Shown here: in pieces, positions 32,943 to 40,412 of the stretch
How positions within the stretch are numbered: position 1 is the first letter of the stretch
Layout: each line of letters starts with the position of its first letter
NCBI RefSeq assembly: GCF_000968015.1
Contig: NZ_LACH01000050.1
Location: 1-41,819 of the forward strand
Source of the DNA: Pseudomonas fluorescens
Lineage (GTDB): Bacteria > Pseudomonadota > Gammaproteobacteria > Pseudomonadales > Pseudomonadaceae
Direction: 5' to 3'
DNA length: 41,819 nt
The notes under the pieces: generated by a model
What the model saw: the letters and a program-made list of their open reading frames with translations, nothing else
The model's database searches: none
Told to the model about the DNA's origin: nothing
Position numbers and translations under genes: made by a program

Positions 32943-32969
32943 GCTGAATAGTATCAAGGGGGAAACACT

Positions 32970-33611
32970 ATGTACTTGACGCCTCAGCACGTACTGCTTG
33001 CCGGAGCTACCGGGTTGACCGGTGAACACTTACTTGATCGCCTGCTCAATGAGCCCACGATCTCACGAGTATTGGCGCCCTCACGCCGGCCATTGGCCGA
33101 ACATCCCCATCTGGAAAACCCGGTCGGCGACCCTGCGGTGTTTCTGCCGCAATTGAATGGTCGCGTCGACATCGCCTACTGCTGCCTGGGCACCACAATC
33201 AAGAAAGCCGGCTCGGAACAGGCGTTTCGCGCGGTAGACCTGGACATGGTGGTGGCGTTCGCCAAACGTGCACGGGAGATGGGCGCACGGCACCTGATCG
33301 TGATCAGTGCCCTGGGGGCTGATCGCAGGTCCTCTATTCTCTACAACCGGGTCAAAGGCGAGATGGAATATGCATTGCGTGCACAGGACTGGCCGCAACT
33401 GACCATTTGCCGACCTTCACTGCTGCTGGGCGAGCGTATGGAACCGCGTATGGCCGAGCAAGTCGCCGGGCCTTTGTCCCGTTTGATCCCCGGCAAATAC
33501 CGCGGCATCGAAGCCTGCCAACTGGCCCGCGCCATGTGGCGACTGGCGCTGGAAGAGCAGGATGGAGTGCGGATTGTTGAGTCGGATGAGTTGCGCAAAC
33601 TCGGCAAGTAA
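32970..33611 (+). CDS. NAD(P)-binding Rossmann protein (HTATIP2-like)
   Basis: A 213-residue atypical short-chain dehydrogenase-like protein. The dinucleotide motif GATGLTGEHL is near residue 12, CCLGTTIKKAGS follows and the conserved YNRVKGEMEYAL contains the Tyr-x3-Lys pair. RPSLLLGER lies about 150. Relatives include eukaryotic HTATIP2 and Pseudomonas proteins of unknown substrate. AAGGGGG precedes the ATG by 8 bases. It is 27 bases after the C13 lipoprotein gene and probably co-transcribed with it. Confidence 0.88.
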   Translation: MYLTPQHVLLAGATGLTGEHLLDRLLNEPTISRVLAPSRRPLAEHPHLENPVGDPAVFLPQLNGRVDIAYCCLGTTIKKAGSEQAFRAVDLDMVVAFAKRAREMGARHLIVISALGADRRSSILYNRVKGEMEYALRAQDWPQLTICRPSLLLGERMEPRMAEQVAGPLSRLIPGKYRGIEACQLARAMWRLALEEQDGVRIVESDELRKLGK

Positions 33612-33631
33612 TCTTCGTCGTCTGGACTGAC

Positions 33632-33709
33632 GCCATCGCGAGCAAGCTCGCTCCCACATTGGATTTGTGAATTACACAGTTCCAATGTGGGAGCGAGCTT
33701 GCTCGCGAT
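33632..33709. repeat. REP inverted pair, GGGAGCGAGC type
   Basis: Arms CATCGCGAGCAAGCTCGC and mirror, joined through TCCCACATTGGA / TCCAATGTGGGA, so the stem extends further inward than in the other copies. Spacer about 16 bases. It lies between the convergent Rossmann protein and YceK-like genes. Confidence 0.85.
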
Positions 33710-33728
33710 TAGAGCGCGAGGCGCTCTC

Positions 33729-34013
33729 CTACAATCCGCCCGTCGCCTGAAAACTTACCCCTATCACCGTAAGCACCGACAGCGGCAACAGCAGCGTGTC
33801 GAGCAGTGCACTGGCCGGTAAGTCAACGCCGGGGTAGCTCGGGGCTTCGGCGCCGAAGCGGTCCATGGCGCAGCAGCCGCCATTCATCGCATACAAATCC
33901 AGACGCGTCCCCGAATACACCACCGGTGCACCAGGCTTGGCGGCATCAAGTGTTCGCGCCGTGGCGCAGCCAGCCAATTGCAGCGCCAACACAATCGCCA
34001 GCAGCTTATTCAT
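33729..34013 (-). CDS. YceK/YidQ family lipoprotein
   Basis: A 94-residue small lipoprotein. The signal peptide ends LAGC with C16 as the lipidated residue. The YceK/YidQ-type central segment (VYSGTRLDLYAM...) and a hydrophobic C-terminal stretch (LLDTLLLPLSVLTVIG) typical of the family follow. Function unknown. Its start overlaps the ubiX end by 8 bases. Confidence 0.85.
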   Translation of the reverse strand: MNKLLAIVLALQLAGCATARTLDAAKPGAPVVYSGTRLDLYAMNGGCCAMDRFGAEAPSYPGVDLPASALLDTLLLPLSVLTVIGVSFQATGGL

Positions 34014-34638
34014 CGCTGGTCAGATGGTGTTCGCCCCAACGCGGCAGCATGTCCTGAGGAATGTTCAGCAGATTGAGAATTCGCGCCACGACAAAATCGA
34101 TCAGGTCGTCGATGGTTTGCGGCTGATGATAAAAGCCAGGCGACGCCGGCAAAATCGTCACGCCCATGTTCGACAACTTGAGCATGTTCTCCAGATGGAT
34201 GCTTGAATACGGCGACTCACGTGGCACCAAAATCAGCTGACGACGCTCCTTCAACGTTACATCCGCGGCACGTTCGATCAGGTTGTTGCAGGCGCCCGTC
34301 GCGATGGCCGACAAGGTCCCCGTGGAACACGGCACCACCACCATCGCCGCCGGCGCACCGGAGCCCGAGGCCACCGGCGACATCCAGTCTTCCTTGCCAT
34401 ACACCCTAATCTGCCCGACGGCAGCGCCGGTGTATTCAGTGAGGAAGGCCTGCATCATCTGGGGTTTGGGCGGCAACGTAACGTCAGTCTCGGTGGCCAT
34501 CACCAGTTGCGCAGCCTTGGAGATCATGAAGTGCACCTCACGGTCTTCACGAATCAGGCAGTCAAGCAGGCGCAAACCGTACTGGGCGCCGGAAGCGCCG
34601 GTCATCGCCAGCGTGATGCATTCCGGGCCGTTGTTCAT
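34006..34638 (-). CDS. ubiX: Flavin prenyltransferase UbiX
   Basis: A 210-residue enzyme that makes prenylated FMN, the cofactor of UbiD decarboxylases, in ubiquinone synthesis. Signatures are AMTGASGAQYG near the start, VPCSTGTLSAIATGACNNL (about 110-128) and RESPYSSIHLENML near 155. ATG 34638 overlaps the mpl stop by 4 bases (ATGA). From memory, mpl-ubiX-YceK is the same order as in P. aeruginosa. Confidence 0.96.
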   Translation of the reverse strand: MNNGPECITLAMTGASGAQYGLRLLDCLIREDREVHFMISKAAQLVMATETDVTLPPKPQMMQAFLTEYTGAAVGQIRVYGKEDWMSPVASGSGAPAAMVVVPCSTGTLSAIATGACNNLIERAADVTLKERRQLILVPRESPYSSIHLENMLKLSNMGVTILPASPGFYHQPQTIDDLIDFVVARILNLLNIPQDMLPRWGEHHLTSDE

Positions 34639-35984
34639 TGCAGCGCCTCGGCAAGTTTGCCGTGCAGGCCGCCGAAGCCGCCGTTGCTCATGATCACCAC
34701 GTGAGTGCCGGGCTGGGCCTGGCTCTTCACGCGCTCGATAATGCCTTCCAGCGAATCGCTGACGATCGACGGCACCGTGCACAACGCAGCAGTAGCCCCC
34801 AGATCCCAACCGAGGTTGGCCGGCGCGTACCAGATCACCTGATCGGCATCGACCACGCTTTCCGGCAAGCCGTCGCGGTGAGCACCGAGCTTCATTGAGT
34901 TGGAGCGCGGCTCGATGATCGCAATCAACGGTGCATCGCCGATGCGCTTGCGCAGGCCGTCGAGGGTCGTCGCAATCGCCGTCGGATGGTGAGCGAAGTC
35001 GTCATAGATGGTAATGCCACGGACCTCCGCGACTTTCTCCATCCGACGCTTGACGCTTTTGAATGCGCTCAGCGCAGCGATGCCCATGGACGGCACAACA
35101 CCGACGTGGCGCGCCGCAGCCAACGTGGCCAGCGCGTTGGCGACGTTGTGTTGGCCAGTCATGTCCCACTCGACCACACCTTGGGCAACACCTTCGAACA
35201 TCACTTCAAACTTCGAACCGTCTTCGCTGAGCAGTTTGACCTGCCACTGACCGCCGGCACCGGTGGTTTGCACCGGGGTCCAGCAGCCCATCTCGATCAC
35301 ACGCTGCAATGCAGGCTCGGTGGTCGGATGGATCACCAGGCCTTCGCTCGGGATGGTCCGCACCAAATGGTGGAACTGGCGCTCAATAGCGGGTAGATCG
35401 GGGAAGATGTCGGCGTGATCGTATTCCAGATTGTTCAGGATCGCCGTGCGCGGGCGGTAGTGAACGAACTTGGAGCGCTTGTCGAAGAACGCGCTGTCGT
35501 ACTCGTCGGCTTCGATCACGAAGAATGGGGTGTCACCCAGACGAGCGGACACCGAGAAGTTTTGCGGCACGCCGCCGATCAGGAAACCCGGGCTCATGCC
35601 CGCGTGTTCCAGCACCCAGGCGAGCATGCTGCTGGTGGTGGTTTTGCCATGAGTACCGGCGACGGCCAGCACCCAGCGACCTTGCAGCACGTGATCCGCC
35701 AGCCATTGCGGGCCGGAGACGTAAGGCAGGCCTTTGTTCAGCACGTATTCGACAGCCGGGTTGCCGCGAGACATGGCATTGCCGATCACCACCAGATCCG
35801 GTGCCGGATCGAGTTGCGCCGGGTCATAGCCTTGGGTCAACTCAATGCCCTGAGCCTCCAGCTGAGTGCTCATCGGCGGATAGACGTTGGCATCGGAGCC
35901 CGTCACGTGATGGCCCAGCTCTTTGGCCAGAACCGCCATCGACCCCATGAAAGTGCCGCAGATACCAAGAATGTGAATGTGCAT
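34635..35984 (-). CDS. mpl: UDP-N-acetylmuramate:L-alanyl-gamma-D-glutamyl-meso-DAP ligase
   Basis: A 449-residue murein-recycling ligase that joins the salvaged tripeptide to UDP-MurNAc. It belongs to the Mur ligase family, with MHIHILGICGTFMGSMA at the N-terminus, the ATP loop AGTHGKTTTSSMLAW (about 105-120) and DDFAHHPTAIATTL near 330. With LdcA and the transglycosylases in this window it forms part of the recycling route. It is followed by ubiX with a 4-base overlap. Confidence 0.97.
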   Translation of the reverse strand: MHIHILGICGTFMGSMAVLAKELGHHVTGSDANVYPPMSTQLEAQGIELTQGYDPAQLDPAPDLVVIGNAMSRGNPAVEYVLNKGLPYVSGPQWLADHVLQGRWVLAVAGTHGKTTTSSMLAWVLEHAGMSPGFLIGGVPQNFSVSARLGDTPFFVIEADEYDSAFFDKRSKFVHYRPRTAILNNLEYDHADIFPDLPAIERQFHHLVRTIPSEGLVIHPTTEPALQRVIEMGCWTPVQTTGAGGQWQVKLLSEDGSKFEVMFEGVAQGVVEWDMTGQHNVANALATLAAARHVGVVPSMGIAALSAFKSVKRRMEKVAEVRGITIYDDFAHHPTAIATTLDGLRKRIGDAPLIAIIEPRSNSMKLGAHRDGLPESVVDADQVIWYAPANLGWDLGATAALCTVPSIVSDSLEGIIERVKSQAQPGTHVVIMSNGGFGGLHGKLAEALQ

Positions 35985-36290
35985 TAGTCGACCTCGTAAA
36001 ACATGGCCGCAGGTTAGCTTAGGGAGGGGAAAATCGCACTCTTTAGGTGATGGGGTGGATTGAGGGGGGTGATATTAGGGATGTGGGGCTGACTCTGGAT
36101 CCACCCCTCACCCCAGCCCTCCCGAAACGTCGGACCGCCCCAAGGGGGAGAGGGGGAAAGGGAGCAGATCTCCATGGTTTTCATAACCTGAGCTCGACTC
36201 GTTATTTCAGGTCGATGTACCTCCAAGAACACATCGGTCAGTCCCCTCTCCCTCCGGGAGAGGGTTAGGGTGAGGGCTGGATCTAACGGC
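35985..36290. other. Intergenic region with C/G-rich inverted repeat
   Basis: This 306-base gap separates the mpl start from the 3' end of the sigma-54 activator gene. The first 70 bases should contain the mpl promoter; no clear boxes are visible. The rest is occupied by the repeat at 36097-36285. No credible coding frame is present. Confidence 0.6.
36097..36285. repeat. Inverted repeat with CCCTCACCC / GGGTGAGGG arms
   Basis: The left arm GATCCACCCCTCACCCCAGC and the right arm GGTGAGGGCTGGATC are inverted copies with a few differences. Inside, CCCTCTCCCTCCGGGAGAGGG (36243-36263) forms its own stem, partly matched by AAGGGGGAGAGGG near 36140. The centre (about 36175-36235) is not repetitive. 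It is unrelated to the other repeats in the window. Confidence 0.65.
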
Positions 36291-38204
36291 CTACCGCTCA
36301 ATCCCATGCTTACGCAGTTTCCTGTAAAGCGTATTACGGCTGACACCCAACTGTTCCGCTGTATGAGTCATATGCCAGCGCGTCTGCTCCAGCGCATTCA
36401 GCAACGCCAGCCGCTCAGCGTCATCCAGCGGATGGTCCGAAGGCTCTTCAACGGCAACAACCGAAACCGGCCGAGCCTGACGAATCATCACCGGCAAATC
36501 CTCCAGCCCGATCCGCCCGCCGTCGCACAACGCCGCTAATGTGCGCAGCACATTGCGCAACTGCCGCACGTTCCCCGGCCAGGCGAAGGCCAGCAACGCC
36601 TGGCGTGCCGGACCGTCGATCAATACGGTTTCCCCGCCCGCCTCTTCGGCCAGCAAAAAATCGAGCAACTGGGATTTATCACTGCGATCACGCAACGCCG
36701 GCAGTGCAACTTCCAGCCCATTGAGCCGGTAATACAAATCCTCGCGGAAGCTGCCGTCCTGGACCCGTTCCAGCAGATTGCGGTGAGTAGCGCTGATGAT
36801 CCGTACGTTGACCGACTCCGGCTCGCCGCCGATAGGCACCACCTGACGATCTTCCAGCACCCTTAATAGCCGGGTCTGCAAGGCCAGGGGCATGTCACCG
36901 ATTTCATCGAGGAACAGAGTCCCGCCATCAGCCTGCTGCAACTTGCCGCGCATGCCTTCCTTGCGAGCGCCGGTAAAGCTGCCACCGCGATAGCCAAACA
37001 GTTCGCTCTCGATCAGGCTTTCGGGGATGGCGGCGCAGTTGAGGGCGACGAAGGCTTTTTCTGCTCGCTGGCTCGCCTGGTGGACGGCTTTGGCAAATGC
37101 TTCTTTGCCGGATCCGGTTTCGCCGTTGATCAGTAGCGGTACGTCCCGCTCGAACACGCGCAAGGATTTGCGGAAGTCTTCCTGCAACCCCGTGTCGCCC
37201 AGACAAATGCCCGACAAGCGCGAAGGTTCGGCGATCACCGGACTTTGCACCACCGGCACCGGAATGCTGCGTGGCTGCCCGCGCAACACCGCAAACAGAC
37301 TCCGCCCGTCGCGCGTGCGCAACGGCCAGCTGGCGCTGGCATTGACGCTGGCGCGGCCGAGCAATTCATCCAGCGAGCAGTCGAAAAACGCTTCCACCGG
37401 TTTGCCCAGCAGCCCACCGCGGATATGCCCCAGCAGGTTCAGCGCACTCTGGTTGACCGCGCTTATCCGCCCTTCCCCGTCAAACGCCAGCAACCCTTCG
37501 CTGAACAGCCCGACGGATTCGGCCTGAAGGTGAAAACGCAGCAACCATTGATTGTCGAAATAACGCAGGAAGTAGCAGCTCTCGATCATCTTCGCCGAAA
37601 GATTGACCAGGGCCATGGTGTGGAATTGGCTTTGACGAGAGACCTCATGACGCGCCGAGGACACGTCGAGCACCGCCAGCAGTTCGCCGTGTGGGTCGAA
37701 CACCGGACTCGCCGAGCAGGTCAGCCCGGTGTGACGGCCACGAAAATGCTCGTCCTGGTGGATGGTCAGCGACTGACGCTCCACCAGACAGGTGCCGATG
37801 CCGTTGGTGCCTTCGCAGGCTTCGCTCCAGTCCGCACCGAGCCAGAGGCCGGCGCGTTCGAAAATCTTGCGCTCGGCAGGCGCGGTGACGCAATTGAGGA
37901 TCACCCCGCGGGCGTCGGTCAGCAGGACCGCGTGGCCGGCGCCGGAGAGTTGCTGATGAAGGCTGGTCATTTCGCTGCCAGCAATGTGTAGCACCTGCTG
38001 CAAGCGCTCGCGGCTTTCCAGGACGCGGCCATGCTCCAGCACCGTCGGCGCCATGGTCAGGGCCGGGTCGAGGTGATAATCCTCAAGACAGCGCAGCCAG
38101 GAACGGGCAATCGACGGATCGCTGCCGGGACCGTGCAGGTGGGACTTCCCCTGAGTGACGGTCAGGACCTGCTGGGCATGGCGACTCAAATGGTTGTCGT
38201 GCAT
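36291..38204 (-). CDS. eatR: Sigma-54-dependent activator, AcoR type (EatR-like)
   Basis: A 637-residue bacterial enhancer-binding protein. A GAF-type sensor occupies about residues 70-220 and a PAS domain about 230-300. The AAA+ domain follows, with Walker A G361-ETGSGK367, the sigma-54 contact loop G408-SFTGA413 (usual GAFTGA with Ser in place of Ala), Walker B GGTLFLDEIGDMP and the Arg-finger region FREDLYYRL. A Fis-type HTH (MTHTAEQLGVSRNTLYRKL) ends the protein. It is divergent from the aldehyde dehydrogenase gene and, with two sigma-54 promoters nearby, is very likely their activator, sensing ethanolamine or acetaldehyde. The symbol follows the P. aeruginosa PA4021 locus from memory. 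Confidence 0.88.
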   Translation of the reverse strand: MHDNHLSRHAQQVLTVTQGKSHLHGPGSDPSIARSWLRCLEDYHLDPALTMAPTVLEHGRVLESRERLQQVLHIAGSEMTSLHQQLSGAGHAVLLTDARGVILNCVTAPAERKIFERAGLWLGADWSEACEGTNGIGTCLVERQSLTIHQDEHFRGRHTGLTCSASPVFDPHGELLAVLDVSSARHEVSRQSQFHTMALVNLSAKMIESCYFLRYFDNQWLLRFHLQAESVGLFSEGLLAFDGEGRISAVNQSALNLLGHIRGGLLGKPVEAFFDCSLDELLGRASVNASASWPLRTRDGRSLFAVLRGQPRSIPVPVVQSPVIAEPSRLSGICLGDTGLQEDFRKSLRVFERDVPLLINGETGSGKEAFAKAVHQASQRAEKAFVALNCAAIPESLIESELFGYRGGSFTGARKEGMRGKLQQADGGTLFLDEIGDMPLALQTRLLRVLEDRQVVPIGGEPESVNVRIISATHRNLLERVQDGSFREDLYYRLNGLEVALPALRDRSDKSQLLDFLLAEEAGGETVLIDGPARQALLAFAWPGNVRQLRNVLRTLAALCDGGRIGLEDLPVMIRQARPVSVVAVEEPSDHPLDDAERLALLNALEQTRWHMTHTAEQLGVSRNTLYRKLRKHGIER

Positions 38205-38235
38205 TTCTTATTGTTCTCCCCGAGCGGTTTACACG

Positions 38236-38345
38236 CCCCTTGTAGGAGCTGCCGAGTGAAACGAGGCTGCGATCTTTTGATCTTGTTCCTTAAAAGCAAA
38301 ATCAAAAGATCGCAGCCTCGTTTCACTCGGCAGCTCCTACAGGGG
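38236..38345. repeat. REP inverted pair, GTAGGAGCTG type, full length
   Basis: The most complete copy of this family: arms of about 46 bases, starting CCCCTTGTAGGAGCTGCC and ending GCTGCGATCTTTTGAT, mirrored almost perfectly at 38300-38345, with about 18 bases between. Unlike most copies it is in a divergent promoter region, about 105 bases upstream of the proposed activator sites. Confidence 0.88.
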
Positions 38346-38449
38346 TTATGCAGCAGCCATCAAAGGTGCAGAGATCGCTATGACTTAGTCATATGGGCAC
38401 CGAGCATCCTCCAGCCTAGCCCGCATTGCAATGCTGGCAAGACCGCACG

Positions 38450-38511
38450 GTCACAGGATGTGCCGCAAGCGGTACAAAGTGTCACGGGGGCTGTACCGAA
38501 AGCGTCACAGG
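38450..38511 (+). promoter_or_regulatory. Candidate activator (UAS) site
   Basis: A perfect 7-base inverted repeat CGGTACA (38470-38476) / TGTACCG (38492-38498) with 15 bases between, plus three GTCAC words at 38450, 38481 and 38504, two of them in the longer form GTCACAGG 54 bases apart (about five helical turns). It lies 75-125 bases ahead of the -24 element, the usual place for an enhancer-binding protein. Confidence 0.5.
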
Positions 38512-38572
38512 TGCGGTCCGCCTGTCCGACAAAAATAACGTAAGGCCTTGATTTACCTGACCTGCAAGGCAG

Positions 38573-38588
38573 TGGCCCGACCTTTGCT
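38573..38588 (+). promoter_or_regulatory. Sigma-54 promoter (-24/-12) of the aldehyde dehydrogenase gene
   Basis: TGGCCCGACCTTTGCT matches the consensus TGGCACG-N4-TTGCW with one change. GG at 38574-38575 and GC at 38586-38587 are exactly 10 bases apart. Transcription would start near 38599, about 53 bases before the ATG at 38652. Confidence 0.8.
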
Positions 38589-38651
38589 CTACGCTTATAG
38601 CAAGCGCACATGCGCCTCTCTAATAAGTACAAAAGCCAAGGAGAAAACATC

Positions 38652-40172
38652 ATGCGTTACGCTCACCCCGGTACTGAAGGCGCTATCGTTTCGTTCAAGA
38701 GTAAATACGGTAACTACATCGGCGGCGAGTTCGTCGCGCCTGTCAAAGGTCAGTACTTCACCAATACCTCGCCAGTAAATGGCCAACCGATTGCCGAATT
38801 CCCGCGCTCCACGGCCGAAGACATCGACAAAGCCCTGGACGCTGCCCACGCCGCTGCCGATGCCTGGGGCGCCACGTCCGCCCAGGCGCGCTCGCTGGTG
38901 CTGCTGAAAATCGCCGACCGCATCGAACAGAACCTGGAAGTCCTGGCAATCACCGAATCCTGGGACAACGGCAAAGCCGTCCGTGAAACCCTCAACGCCG
39001 ACATCCCGCTGGCCGCGGATCATTTCCGTTACTTCGCCGGCTGCATCCGCGCCCAGGAAGGCAGCGCCGCCGAGATCGATGGCAATACCGTGGCCTATCA
39101 CATCCATGAACCACTGGGCGTGGTCGGGCAGATCATCCCGTGGAACTTCCCGATCCTGATGGCCGCCTGGAAGCTCGCCCCGGCCCTGGCGGCCGGTAAC
39201 TGCGTGGTGCTCAAGCCGGCCGAACAAACTCCGCTGGGCATCACCGTGCTGATGGAGCTGATCGGCGACCTGTTGCCGCCGGGCGTGCTGAACGTCGTGC
39301 AAGGCTTCGGCAAAGAAGCCGGCGAAGCACTGGCCACCAGCAAACGCATTGCCAAGATCGCCTTCACCGGTTCGACCCCGGTCGGCTCTCACATCATGAA
39401 ATGCGCCGCCGAAAACATCATTCCGTCCACCGTGGAGCTGGGTGGCAAGTCGCCGAACATCTTCTTCGCCGACATCATGCAAGCCGAAGAAACCTTCATC
39501 GAAAAAGCCGCCGAAGGCCTGGTGCTGGCGTTCTTCAACCAAGGCGAAGTCTGCACCTGCCCTTCTCGCGCATTGGTGCAAGAGTCGATCTACGACGACT
39601 TCATGAAAGTCGTGATGAAAAAAGTGCTGTCGATCAAACGTGGCGACCCGCTGGACACCGACACCATGGTCGGCGCCCAGGCGTCCGAGCAGCAATTCGA
39701 CAAAATCCTTTCGTACCTGGAAATCGCCAAGGGCGAAGGCGCCGAGCTGCTGACCGGCGGCAAGGTGGAAAAACTCGAGGGCAACCTGGCGACCGGGTAT
39801 TACATCCAGCCGACCCTGCTCAAGGGCACCAACAAAATGCGTGTGTTCCAGGAAGAAATCTTTGGCCCGGTGGTGAGCATCACCACCTTCAAGGACGAAG
39901 CCGAAGCCCTGGCCATTGCCAACGATACCGAGTTCGGCCTGGGTGCCGGCCTCTGGACCCGCGACATCAACCGCGCCTATCGCATGGGCCGCGCCATCAA
40001 GGCCGGTCGTGTGTGGACCAACTGCTACCACCTGTACCCGGCGCACGCCGCGTTCGGCGGTTACAAAAAATCCGGCGTCGGTCGTGAAACCCACAAAATG
40101 ATGCTCGATCACTATCAGCAGACCAAAAACCTGCTGGTGAGCTACGACATCAATCCACTGGGCTTCTTCTAA
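38652..40172 (+). CDS. aldB: NAD-dependent aldehyde (acetaldehyde) dehydrogenase
   Basis: A 506-residue aldehyde dehydrogenase closest to the AldB/ExaC type that oxidises acetaldehyde to acetate. The catalytic Cys is C301 in FFNQGEVCTCPSR and the general base Glu is E262 in VELGGKSPNI; PWNFPILMAAWK and FTGSTPVG are cofactor-binding. ATG 38652 has AAGGAG about 8 bases upstream. It is controlled by a -24/-12 promoter and divergent from the AcoR-type activator. Next to an ethanolamine permease, it likely handles acetaldehyde released by ethanolamine ammonia-lyase. Other names used for such genes are exaC and aldB-I. Confidence 0.93.
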   Translation: MRYAHPGTEGAIVSFKSKYGNYIGGEFVAPVKGQYFTNTSPVNGQPIAEFPRSTAEDIDKALDAAHAAADAWGATSAQARSLVLLKIADRIEQNLEVLAITESWDNGKAVRETLNADIPLAADHFRYFAGCIRAQEGSAAEIDGNTVAYHIHEPLGVVGQIIPWNFPILMAAWKLAPALAAGNCVVLKPAEQTPLGITVLMELIGDLLPPGVLNVVQGFGKEAGEALATSKRIAKIAFTGSTPVGSHIMKCAAENIIPSTVELGGKSPNIFFADIMQAEETFIEKAAEGLVLAFFNQGEVCTCPSRALVQESIYDDFMKVVMKKVLSIKRGDPLDTDTMVGAQASEQQFDKILSYLEIAKGEGAELLTGGKVEKLEGNLATGYYIQPTLLKGTNKMRVFQEEIFGPVVSITTFKDEAEALAIANDTEFGLGAGLWTRDINRAYRMGRAIKAGRVWTNCYHLYPAHAAFGGYKKSGVGRETHKMMLDHYQQTKNLLVSYDINPLGFF

Positions 40173-40179
40173 AAACCGG

Positions 40180-40210
40180 GGGCGATGCAGGTATTCCTGT
40201 GTCGCCCTTT
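40180..40210 (+). terminator. Terminator after the aldehyde dehydrogenase gene
   Basis: GGGCGATGCAGG (40180-40191), loop TATT, CCTGTGTCGCCC (40196-40207): 12 base pairs including two G-U pairs, followed by TTT. It begins 7 bases after the stop. It implies that the permease gene depends on its own promoter, which is found at 40325. Confidence 0.7.
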
Positions 40211-40216
40211 CCACCG

Positions 40217-40287
40217 CTTTCGCGAGCAGGCTCGCTCCCACAGTTTGACATGCGTTCCCCCTGTGGGAGCGAGCTTGCTCGCGATGG
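40217..40287. repeat. REP inverted pair, GGGAGCGAGC type
   Basis: Arms CTTTCGCGAGCAGGCTCGC and mirror GCGAGCTTGCTCGCGA, joined through TCCCACAG / CTGTGGGA with about 18 bases between; one arm has GCAGGC in place of GCAAGC. It lies between the dehydrogenase terminator and the permease promoter. Confidence 0.85.
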
Positions 40288-40324
40288 CGCCCTAAATGAC
40301 ACACCAAACATCGCCCTGCCGCTC

Positions 40325-40340
40325 TGGCACGGGCTTTGCG
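40325..40340 (+). promoter_or_regulatory. Sigma-54 promoter (-24/-12) of the permease gene
   Basis: TGGCACGGGCTTTGCG matches TGGCACG-N4-TTGC fully. GG at 40326-40327 and GC at 40338-40339 are exactly 10 apart. Transcription would start near 40351, about 62 bases before the ATG at 40413. Confidence 0.85.
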
Positions 40341-40412
40341 TGCCCGCTCTACACGAAAACGTCGTACCCGAAAGTCCAACAAATCAAAAAATAAAAAAGA
40401 CAGCGAGGACTT

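Larger units (their letters stand above)
38205..38651. promoter_or_regulatory. Divergent control region, activator / aldehyde dehydrogenase
   Basis: This 447-base gap has no gene. From left to right it holds the activator start, a REP pair (38236-38345), a GTCAC/CGGTACA-rich stretch (38450-38511) that looks like an activator site, the -24/-12 promoter (38573-38588) and the AAGGAG ribosome site of the dehydrogenase. Confidence 0.7.

Noticed and set aside
36014..36346. 110-codon minus-strand frame between mpl and the activator
   Set aside because: It consists mostly of the C/G-rich inverted repeat in translation and overlaps the end of the activator gene.
1866..40287. CRISPR array from the repeated GGGAGCGAGC words
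   Set aside because: Copies are single inverted pairs scattered between genes over 38 kb, not regular direct repeats with spacers, and there are no cas genes.
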